64,000 nt of DNA from Amorphophallus konjac. Taxonomy: Eukaryota > Streptophyta > Magnoliopsida > Alismatales > Araceae. The notes beneath the pieces are model-generated. The model saw nothing but the letters and a program-made list of their open reading frames with translations, had not been told where the DNA came from and searched no databases. Every line of letters begins with the position of its first letter. The stretch's first letter is position 1. Positions 55,687 to 64,000 of this stretch are shown here, in pieces. The translations under genes were made by a program, and so were the position numbers. The stretch covers positions 174,956,413-175,020,412 of the forward strand of contig CM040128.1 of NCBI GenBank assembly GCA_022559845.1. The letters are read 5' to 3'.

Positions 55687-57317
55687 TGCGACGACCCAGA
55701 TCTCGGATACCGGATACACCTGATAGGACAACCGAGTAGACCCGATACCGCTTGGAACCCGTGAAGCCTCCCAAGAGCTGTAAAGCTCCGAAGGGAAAAA
55801 GGATTGTCGTGTAGTACATTGAAGCCACAGAGATATAACAATATACCCCGTCAAACCACCGTAGCAGTCTAATATAGACGCGCTACACGGACCTGCGGTC
55901 AAGGAATGAACCGCCACACTAACCGCCCTAAGACATAGACTTAAGACAAACGGACCTATAGCAGCCTAATAGAGGCGCGCTACCCGACTCTGATGCATGA
56001 GGGTTGGGCCGCTAGAGCCAACTGACATAGACCTCTGACCCGGTCAAACAACATGTGGCGACCTAAGGAAGGCGCGCCACAACACTCTGGCGGTCAGAGC
56101 TAGAACTGCTAGAACGAACCGACAGACATTAAAATCGAGAAACAGCGAAGCTGTGGCGAACCAATATAGGGGCGCCAGAGGCAAGAGGTGACTCAAGGTG
56201 GGGCCGCCACCCTTACCGACCCTCGAACTGACCAACATGCCAAGGGATATGGCGGTCTATCGTAGGGCCGCCAGAGACCTGTAGCGGTCACTGGAACGGC
56301 GGCCAAAGTGATACGGCGGGGAAACAAGGGAAAAGGCCGAATCAGCCCGTTCCACGCCCCATTCACGCCAAAACGTAGGGGAATCGGTACAGGACGATGA
56401 GAAAAGCCTTCCATAAGCCGGAAGGACCACATGCAATGAACGAATCGAGAGATCGGGGCGATTTCGACGAATCGACCCTAATCGGGTCACCGGGGTTCCT
56501 GGACTCCTATCGGCCCCGAATGACGACCAATCACGACAAAACTTGCGGGAATGGGATCCAGACATCCCAACGGTTCGTTTGATACTAATTATACTAAGAA
56601 TGGTCACCGTTTTCTGACAAACCCTACAAACTCCAAAAATGACGATTTTACCTAAACGAGCCCAAACTCGCCCGTTCTAGCATCGAACAACATGAAATTG
56701 CAGGGAAAACGCAGAGAAGTAGGTGATCCGTCTCCCTACCTCCACCGAAGAAACCGTACGCCGAAGCGATTAAACCACGTCGAAAACCACGTCGCGAGCT
56801 CGACCGTCGGCTTTGAATCTGCCGTTCGGGATCGCGCCAAAACCGATCCGATCCTCGCCCCTTCGTGCATCCGACCATTCCCACGGCATCACCTCTACCT
56901 GCCTGAGCCTCCTCCGTCTACAGCCGGAGCCGGAAGGGCGAGAGAAGAGAGAAAACGGGAGAGAGAGGTCGCGGCGGCGAAATGAGAAGGGAGGAGAGAG
57001 GAAGGAAAGAAAAAGGAAAAGGAATTAGGAAATTTTCCTAATTTCCAAAAATTTGATAATTAGCCCAAAAATGGACTAATTCAGAAAAAATATGCAAAAA
57101 TAGTCGAAACGATCCTCTCGACGAGAACATCGCAACCACGGTGTCCACGAGTCGATGAACTGAGAAATAAACTCACCATAGGGTTCCGTAACTAGTACGA
57201 GAGAAAAACCCACGTGGATCGTTAAACTAAACTCAAGACCCACAAAAGTGATCTGAAACTCTCCGAAGAAGATCCGAAAGACCTACTAAGAATCCGGTAA
57301 GAATCCAGGGCATTACA
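55687..57317 (-). repeat. 5' LTR of Del-like element B with ~1.9-kb internal deletion
   Basis: The first 160 bases match 51750-51909 (about 4% different by eye), then the sequence jumps to the equivalent of about 53819 and continues to the end. The deletion of 1913 bases removes a part between TGACGACCC and the hairpin array. The remaining hairpins include one at 56251-56272 with the CTATCGTA core. Confidence 0.9.
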
Positions 57318-57756
57318 CAACACGTCTGTTTGCCGGTTGCCGGTCGCTCACACGCCATCACCCCTTGCCCTCGCCAACTTATCATGCCAACTTGTACAAA
57401 AGGTTTACATAAAATATAAAAATTATTCCGAGGCCCCTCAAAAGAAAAGTTCTATTAATGAATACATACTTTGCCATTCCCCATGCACAATGACTTTTGT
57501 AAATAAAATAATTATAGCCAAGTGTTTTTTTAATGATATTATCAAAAGTTAATTATGCAATTTTTTTATTTATTTCAAGCATGTCTCAAGTCCCATAGAT
57601 TATGTTGTGTAAAATATTTTAATTAATTATTGAAACATCTCAATTTTATGTAGGACTAAAATTAATATGAAAAACTTCCATAATTAATTATATTTAAGCC
57701 CATAAATAATGAGTGTGACATGAATAAATATACAAAAATATGCACTTATCACTTAT

Positions 57757-58234
57757 CTGGGCCCCGACCACACCTTGCCCGTAATCATTGCTTCCAATCT
57801 CACTTCTGCTCAGGAGTCTCAGCTTTTAGATGTCCTTCAGGAGCACAAGGGGGTGATAGGTTGGTCAGTGGCAGATTTGAAGGGTATTAGTCCAGATGTG
57901 TGCATGCATTATATCTATTTAGAGGACAATGCCAAGCCGAGCAGAGAGATGTAGCGCCGGCTGAATCCAAACATGAAGGAGGTAGTGAAAAAAGATGTTG
58001 TAAAGTGGCTGGATGCTAGGATTATATATCCCATTTCGGATAGCAAGTGGGTTAGCCCAACCCAAGTTGTTCCTAATAAGTCAAGGCTGACGGTTGTTAC
58101 CAATGAGAAAGGAGAAGAAGTGCCAATGAGATTACAAACAAGGTGAAGAGTATGTATAGACTATAGAAAATTGAATTCAATGACAAAGAAAGATAATTTC
58201 CCACTCCCGTTTGTGGATCAAATTCTAGAGAAGC
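57757..58234 (+). pseudogene. Athila RT start (second half of the split gene)
   Basis: Resuming in frame from 34391, the sequence reads LGPDHTLPVIIASNL, GVIGWSVADLKGISP, LEDNAKPSREM, SKWVSPTQVV, VCIDYRKLNSMTKKDNFPLP and VDQILEKL, which is the N-terminal part of an Athila RT. TAG at 57952-57954 (normally Gln) and TGA at 58143-58145 (normally Trp) break the frame. It ends at 58234, where the CRM-like LTR begins; the rest of RT is outside the window. Confidence 0.9.
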
Positions 58235-60645
58235 TGATGAGGGCATCTCAAGACCCTCCCTCTAGCTCGGGTTGCCTGCACACTTTTGATATGGGATAGC
58301 TGTGATCTCTACATGTTATCTTCCTTTTCCACGATCCCATCTTATGTATTTTCATTTTATTGAGTCTTATCTTATGTACTTTCTTTTATTGAGTCATGGT
58401 GTCTAGTCTATTTCTCTTATTTTGTGTAATTGGGCCTTAGTACCGTAGTATGGGCCTAATGGGTTGAGTCTAGGACTTGTTGAGTCTTTTGTCTTAATGT
58501 CAGGGTCATTTTGGTCATGTAAAGAATGGTTGCCTATATATAGGCCCATCTCTCCTCATGTACTTAACTTTTGATGAATCCATTTGAATAGCAATATTTC
58601 CCACATCTCTTTCTCTTCTCTTACTCTCTCATTATCTCTCTCTCTCTATCTCTCCTTCTCTCTCCCCAAGGAAAGGGGTGAACTTCTCCTCTCTCCTCCC
58701 TCCTCCCAACCACTTCCATCCCCCACCTACCTCCATTAACTCCCCACAACTTCCCACAACCCCTCTTTAATCCTCACCTTGTCCCAAGGAAGTTCCATCA
58801 CTCCAAGCCCCACCACCCAACTACCACCTACCCATCACCACTTCCTAAGCACCCTTCCTCTCCCCAAGGTTGAAGGGGCTCTTCCCTAAGTCCAAATTTG
58901 AATTTCCCTCTCCCTAGGGCTGTGCCCTTCCATCTCCCCACCTCCATAATCACCCTAGGTTGAAATTCCCCTCCTCCCTATAGCCAAGTTCGCCCCCCAC
59001 CTCCTCTCTCACTCACCCTCTCTCTTGTGCCACCCTCCTTCCCACCACCACCTCTAGCAGCTACAGCTCCCCCTCCAGCCCCAATTCCCCCTCCCCACCA
59101 CCTTCTCCCTAGCCTTCACAACCCCTAAACACCCCACATCACCCTCCCATAGCCATTAGACACTCCTCCCACCACTTGCTCTCTTGGCCATCCCCTTCCC
59201 CACACCTTCTTCTTCTCCTCATTCTGTCTCTGTTTCAGGCAGCAGAGTTGCAGTGACTTGCAGAGGCAGCCATGACCGTCCCTCAAAGATTCGGGTGGCA
59301 AGGCCTACATTTCTGGAATCGTCTGCGAGCTAGCTTTCCAACGGTGGTGGTCTCGCCATCTTCTGAGGTCGGAGCTGATCGTGAGAGCAGATCTCGTCCA
59401 ACTGCATCTGCTGTCCCTGTCAGAAGATCTGAAGCTGAAATATGGAGCCACCACGACCAGCTCGGAAAAGGTTTGGGCGCCATTTTTGGAGGGCAGGAAC
59501 TACGTCCAGTTAGCTTCCATCTCCAAGAAGAAGGACCTCATTCGGCCACCGGAGCTATCAGTTACCATTTTCTTCGCCGGAGTGTGCAGTCTGCCACCTG
59601 CGGGTCCAGGTTTGACTTGTCCTCACATATCCGACCACCATTCTCCTCTCCGACCTCCGATTGGAGCCCTGTTGACTCCTGCTCGAAGCTACTCCGACCA
59701 CGATCGCGTCACTGTCAGGCTCGTCTCATTTGGAGTTGAGGAGCGTCCGCAGTGCCATCTGCAACCTGCTGTATCATTTCTGCACCAGCCAGAGGCAGAA
59801 GTTGCTGATCTATTCCAGTCGCCGGCCCGATCAGCCCTGAGTTCCAGAGCTTCTGTAAAAATTCAGACACCATCCTCAGCTTCTTGGGGAACTTTTGGCC
59901 CAAGTCTCATCAAGATCCTAGCTCTGTGGAATTTTTGGAAGCATCATCACCGCCCCACTATCCGGTGAACCTGCAGGTTGGCAGAACCGGCGGAATTCGG
60001 CAAGTCGGGTTTCCTTTGCTTAATTCCCCACCCCGCTTGGCTGGCTGAAGGCCCCTCCCTGCGTGGAGGTAGTTTTGGATGTAATAAGCTTAATCCCCAC
60101 CCCAAGATCACCCCTCCTGCGAGAGGCGTAGTGTTGTACTCTTTGCACTTTCAGGTCAAGCTACATCGCCGCGGCGATCGGGTGTATACCCTCGCCTCCC
60201 GGCGCGCCCACGTCTCCGAGCGGGATCGGTGTCTTCACACCGATCAGGTGAGCCTCTGATACTAACCTTGATAGCCTTACTTCTGCGAGTTTAGTATTGC
60301 TTTGATTGTTCGGACGGTGAGAAGAGGGCCCGTACTTGTATGTTCATTTGTTGGTGCCACCGCGGACCGGGAGAGAGTGCCACCCCAAACCCCGCCCTGC
60401 GGGCCAGCCGCCCACTAAGTTGGGAATCCTAGACTCTTTGGGGTCAGCCTAAGCCAACTAAGTCCATTAGACTCATTGGGTCCCACCTCGGACCCTTGCC
60501 ATCATCCCCCGGCCCCGCCGGGTGACCGCGTGTGCCGTATAAGTGAGACGCTATTGTGAGAATCATTGGAGTGCTTGTATGCTTGTGGATCTAGGTCCTA
60601 GGTTGTTCATTACATGCTTAGTCATCCTTGGACTGTGCCACATCA
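58235..60645 (+). repeat. 5' LTR of the CRM-like element (2411 bp)
   Basis: Ends are TGATGAGGGCATC and GCCACATCA, with a five-base inverted match TGATG/CATCA, two bases before the PBS. A TATA box (CTATATATAGG, 58534-58544) lies 300 bases in, followed by a C/T-rich leader with many CTCCC and CCACC runs (58600-59220). CCTCCCTGCGTGGAG near 60050 is shared with solo LTRs 1 and 2. Open frames at 59272-59968 in the leader have no recognisable domain. The start could instead be a TG about 65 bases downstream, but TGATG/CATCA fits better. Confidence 0.82.
58534..58544 (+). promoter_or_regulatory. TATA box of the CRM-like LTR
   Basis: CTATATATAGG is the only strong TATA sequence in the LTR and precedes a C/T-rich leader, as in the two solo LTRs (17533 and 28652). 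Confidence 0.65.
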
Positions 60646-60647
60646 AG

Positions 60648-60659
60648 TGGTATCAGAGC
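60648..60659 (+). other. Primer binding site, initiator Met tRNA (CRM-like)
   Basis: TGGTATCAGAGC on the plus strand, two bases after the LTR end, about 95 bases before the gag ATG. Confidence 0.93.
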
Positions 60660-60753
60660 GGTCATAGGCTTGTCCTTACAAGTCTAGTATTGGGTCACAC
60701 TAAGTCTTTCATAGGTGCATCCGCACACCCTTGCATAGCCCACCCAACTTTGC

Positions 60754-63700
60754 ATGACCACTCGTAGTGGAACTCATTATCAAGTCAATTCATCTTCTTC
60801 CAATAACACTATGAATCCCTATCCCCAAGGAAATCCCGCTCACAATGAGCATGAGCTTCCCGACCATATGAGGTTTCTTGTGGAAGGCATGACCAATATT
60901 ATGGGAAGGCTTGACGATATTACGGCCCGGCTTGAACAAATTGAGGAAAATAGGCCTATCCCAAGGGCAGGAGATAGGAGGGAACCACCTCCACATGTGG
61001 AACCAGCCATAGGAGAGCTCAACCTTGATCACCCTCCCGAACCGGAAAGGGACCCACCTCCTAGAAGGAATGAGAGACCCCCCCGGGACAACCCGGATGA
61101 CCAACTAATGAGACTTGTGAAAGTCGATGCACCCACCTTTGATGGGTCTCATCATCCGAGCATTTACTTAGATTGGGAGGCAGCCATGGACCAATATTTT
61201 GATTGGTACCCAATGACCGAGGATAGGAGAGTCCGACTTGCAAAGATGTAACTCACCAAATTAGCCAAGACTCATTGGATGAATGTTGAGGCATTAAGGA
61301 TAGTTAGGAGGGAAGCTCCCATCACCACATGGGGGGCCATGAAAGACCAACTCAAACTCAAATATGTCCCACCCTCCTATCATCAAAACCTCCTAGATGA
61401 GTGGCAAGCCTTGACCCAAGAGGGAAAGACCGTTATGGAATACATTGGGATGTTTCACTACTACCTTCTCAAGTGTGGAGTCCAAGAGGACCCCGCCGTC
61501 ACACTCTCCCGCTTTAGGAATGGGCTTCAATTTCATATCAAAAAGGAGTTATTCATGCGTCAAGTAGCCACTCTAGAGCAAGCCTACCAAGTAGCTTGGG
61601 ATGCCGAGAAATTCTCTCGGTATACACGGATGGTTCCCCCTCGGGGGATGGACCCCAAAGCCATGGCACCTCGGGCCAACCCTCCACCTCCCCAAAGAGG
61701 TCTCCTTCCCACCCCCATGGGAGCTCCTCCCACCCGGGTCACCCCTCCTAGTGGCACTCCACCACCCCGCCCCACAAGTGGGCCCCTAAACACAACTCCC
61801 AATAGGCCCAATTCAACACCCACTCCCCCTCACACTAAGATGGCCCCAAACCATCAAAATGGGCAGCAATGCTTTAGGTGCTATGGGTATGGACACTTTG
61901 CCAATTAATGCCCCACCAAGGGAGCATCTAACTTGCTCATAGAGGAGACCAACCCCCAACCCCAAGCTGAATTTGAAGGAGAAGTTGAGATATATGAACC
62001 CTCTCTTGAATGGGAGGAGGAATATGAGAATCACTACATAGAGACCAACCAAGAACAACTCCCTCCATCCACCGACTCCCACCTCAGAGTGGTTAGGTGC
62101 ACCCTCACTCAAACCCAAGAGCATGATTGGAAAAGAAACACCATATTCCATACCTACATCCGGATAGGGAGCCATGTTAGAAAGGTCATCTTGGACAATG
62201 GAAGTAGTGTGAATGTGGTGTCACCTGACACCGTCAAACTTTTGGGCCTTACCACCTCCTTACATCCACACCCATATCGGGTAGCATGGATTGATACCAC
62301 ATCCATACCCGTTAGTGCTCGTTGCCTTGTCCCCATCACATTCCAATCCTATCAAGGCCAAGTGTGGTGTGACATCCTACCCATGGAAGTTGGGAGTATA
62401 CTCCTAGGGCGGCCTTGGATCTACGATGTAGATGCCACCTTCCTTGGAAGGACAAACACTTGCATCTTCACTCATGAGGGAAAGAAAATCCAACTCAACC
62501 CTTCTCCACCCCGCACCCTTCCCAAGAAAGCATCTCCCTCCCTTGAGGGATCCCCTACCCCTCACCCTATTCCAAACCCACCAAACCTCACCCCATCAAG
62601 TCTTAATCCTAGTATCATCAATGAGCCTCCTAGGAGCCTACACCTCATCACTAGGAAAGAGCTTGAGGAAGAAGTCAACCAAGGAGAACATGTGTGTGCC
62701 ATTGTTATTTGCCTCGGGGAGTCCACCCCAACCGACCCACACCCAATAGAAATTCAACAACTCTTGGAGGACTTCCATGATGTGTTTCCCGAGGAGCTTC
62801 CGGACAAGCTACCACCCATGCGCGATGTGCAACATGCCATCGACCTTGTGCCCGGAGCTACCTTACCCAACCTCCCACACTACCGCCTCAACCCCACCGA
62901 GCATGCCGAGCTCAGGAGGCAAATTGAGGAACTCATCAAGAAGGGCTTCCTCCGAATTAGCAAAAGCCCTTGTGCCGTCCCGGCTCTTCTTACACCCAAA
63001 AAGGACGGAACTTGGCGCATGTGTGTGGATAGCCGAGCCATCAATAAAATAACGGTCAAGTATAGGTTCCCCATCCCTCGGTTAGATGATATGCTAGATA
63101 TGCTAGCTGGAGCCACCATCTTCTCCAAAATCGACCTCAAGAGTGGCTACCATCAAGTCCGCATTAGGCCCGGGGACGAGTGGAAAACCGCCTTTAAGAC
63201 TAAGGACGGTCTCTATGAATGGCTTGTTATGCCTTTTGGCCTTTCTAATGCGCCAAGCACCTTCATGCGCCTCATGACCGAGGTCCTCCGCCCCTTCATT
63301 GGCATCTTTTTAGTTGTCTACTTTGACGACATCCTCATATATAGCCAATCCAAGGAAGCCCACCTCGATCACCTCAAACAAGTGTGCACCATTCTTAGGA
63401 AGGAGAGTCTCTTTGCTAACCCCGGGAAGTGTCATTTCTTGACCAATCAACTAGTCTTCCTAGGATTTATTGTCTCATCCCAAGGGGTATCCATGGACCC
63501 CGAAAAGGTCCAAGCTATTATTGAGTGGCCCAAACCCAAGACCCTTCATGAGGCCCGAAGCTTTCACGGGCTAGCTACCTTCTATGGGAGATTCATCCGT
63601 GGGTTTAGCACAATCACCGCTCCTATCACGGATTGCCTCAAGAAAGGCACCTTTGTGTGGACTAGGGCAGCCTCAAAAGCCTTCCTAGAGCTCAAGGACA

Positions 63701-64000
63701 AAATGACCCAAGCCCCGGTCCTTTGCCTACCCGACTTCTCAAAAGTCTTCGAAGTCACTTGTGATGCATCCGGGGTAGGGATTGGGGGCATTCTTAGCCA
63801 AGAGGGTCACCCGGTAGCCTATTTTAGCGAGAAACTTTGTGAGGCTAGGACTAGGTACTCCACATATGACAAAGAGCTTTATGCCGTGGTTCAATCCCTT
63901 CGGCATTGGAGGCACTATCTCCTACCCAAGGAGTTTGTGATCTTCTCGGACCATGAGGCTTTGAAGTACCTCAACACCCAACAAAAGCTCAATGCCCGCC
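60754..64000 (+). pseudogene. CRM-like gag-pol, two in-frame stops, open to the window end
   Basis: The ATG at 60754 (MTTRSGTHYQ) opens a single frame. Gag: FDGSHHPSIYLDWEAAMDQY and YVPPSYHQNLLDEWQ; zinc knuckle CFRCYGYGHFAN-stop-C at 61870-61911. Protease: [13 protein letters not shown] near 62185, a D-N-G variant of the active site. RT from about 62870 with [11 protein letters not shown] at about 63315. RNase [13 protein letters not shown] near 63760, YFSEKL, FSDHEAL. Only TAA at 61249-61251 and 61906-61908 interrupt it; both would be Gln (CAA) in relatives, fitting single C-to-T changes. After 61908 the frame is open to the end of the window. Gag, protease and RT as one frame is normal for CRM. 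Confidence 0.9.

Larger units (their letters stand above)
51750..57317 (-). mobile_element. Del-like LTR element B, deletion derivative
   Basis: The element is flanked by CAGCA (51745-51749) and CAACA (57318-57322), a five-base duplication with one change; the empty site is visible at 38730-38745 in the other LARD LTR. Two LTRs, PPT and PBS give minus orientation. The internal region is only 393 bases (55294-55686), with no gag or pol, and one LTR has lost about 1.9 kb. LTR ends (GACGACCC...GGGCATTACA) and the Met PBS match Del-like element A. Confidence 0.92.
34392..57751 (-). mobile_element. LARD-like retrotransposon with long LTRs, target duplication CTTAT
   Basis: The composite is flanked by CTTAT at 34387-34391 and 57752-57756 and splits one Athila gene cleanly. 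LTRs begin TGATCG and end TTATCA. PBS (43187-43204) and PPT (39169-39181) both show minus orientation. The 4-kb internal region has no RT or integrase, only weak gag-like frames. Its LTRs are about 4.8 kb (left, including a tandem duplication) and about 3.6 kb (right, after removing nested insertions). LTRs differ by roughly 9% in the first 190 bases by eye, so this insertion is much older than the Tekay copy. It is non-autonomous in its present form. Confidence 0.88.
43210..57751 (-). repeat. 5' LTR of the LARD, interrupted by two nested elements
   Basis: LTR pieces are 43210-44151, 49556-51749 and 57318-57751. They align in order with the left LTR. The gaps are a CACTA element (44152-49555) and a Del-like element (51750-57317). 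A GA microsatellite occupies about 51026-51086. Without the nested elements it is about 3.56 kb. Confidence 0.88.
58235..64000 (+). mobile_element. CRM-like chromovirus (5' LTR, gag, PR, RT, RNase H; runs off the window)
   Basis: A plus-strand element with a 5' LTR (58235-60645), a Met PBS (60648-60659) and one long gag-pol frame. RT sequence ([55 protein letters not shown]) is typical of the CRM/Reina side of the chromoviruses. It is inserted in Athila RT; the left target copy would be GAAGC (58230-58234). Integrase and any chromodomain are beyond the window, so the lineage call is tentative. Confidence 0.85.

Noticed and set aside
59272..59968. 155- and 195-codon plus frames in the CRM-like LTR
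   Set aside because: They overlap each other in the LTR leader and have no recognisable domain.
58301..60642. CRM-like LTR with ends TGTG...CACA
   Set aside because: TGATG...CATCA at 58235-60645 gives a longer inverted match, standard two-base spacing to the PBS, and the same ends as the solo LTRs.
6594..60659. tRNA-like matches at 6594, 26827, 33283, 43187, 55673, 60648
   Set aside because: They are only the 12-20 base primer binding sites of retrotransposons; no tRNA gene fold surrounds them.

Overview
The window is a densely nested stack of transposable elements from a plant (angiosperm) nuclear genome. Evidence for this: Ty3/gypsy lineages found in plants (Tekay/Del chromovirus, Tat with dual RNase H, Athila, a CRM-like chromovirus), initiator-Met and Asp tRNA primer sites, plant mobile domain (PMD) genes, a CACTA transposon carrying a piece of plant RACK1, and tRNA-like but no true tRNA/rRNA genes. 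I see no intact host gene. Nearly every coding region is a decayed transposon gene; the species cannot be told from the sequence.

Layout. 1-9518: young minus-strand Tekay/Del element (left LTR cut by the window edge; about 1.6% LTR divergence counted by eye) inserted in the protease of a Tat element. 9519-~26450: 3' part of that plus-strand Tat element: protease, G-patch, RT, RNase H, archaeal-type RNase H, integrase, then two antisense PMD genes (gene A 15980-19445, split by a solo LTR; gene B 20418-23483, seven exons), PPT and 3' LTR. ~26450-31942: remnant of a minus-strand Del-like element, whose LTR holds a second solo LTR. 31943-34063: gag/protease and LTR of a second, minus-strand Tat element. 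34069-34391 and 57757-58234: two halves of one Athila pol, split by a 23.4 kb composite insertion. 34392-57751: minus-strand large-LTR, non-coding (LARD-like) element with a CTTAT target duplication; its right LTR was hit by a CACTA element with captured gene pieces (44152-49555) and by a Del-like deletion derivative (51750-57317). 58235-64000: 5' LTR, gag and pol of a CRM-like chromovirus running off the window.

Nesting gives a relative order: Athila first, then the LARD, then the CACTA and Del-like insertions; the Tekay copy and the solo LTRs are also later than their hosts. Target duplications were found at four insertions (GTATG, CTAGC, CTTAT exact; CAGCA/CAACA with one change).

The most interesting signal is not a gene: arrays of short hairpins (arms 6-10 bp, small loop, CpG in the arms) fill part of the LTRs of the Tekay, Del-like and Tat elements, and also the internal region of Tat. 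Arms differ from unit to unit but stay complementary, and one unit with the loop core CTATCGTA recurs in both the Tat and the Del-like elements. The second is gene B, an antisense PMD-coiled-coil gene whose small introns resemble one another and are all in phase 0.
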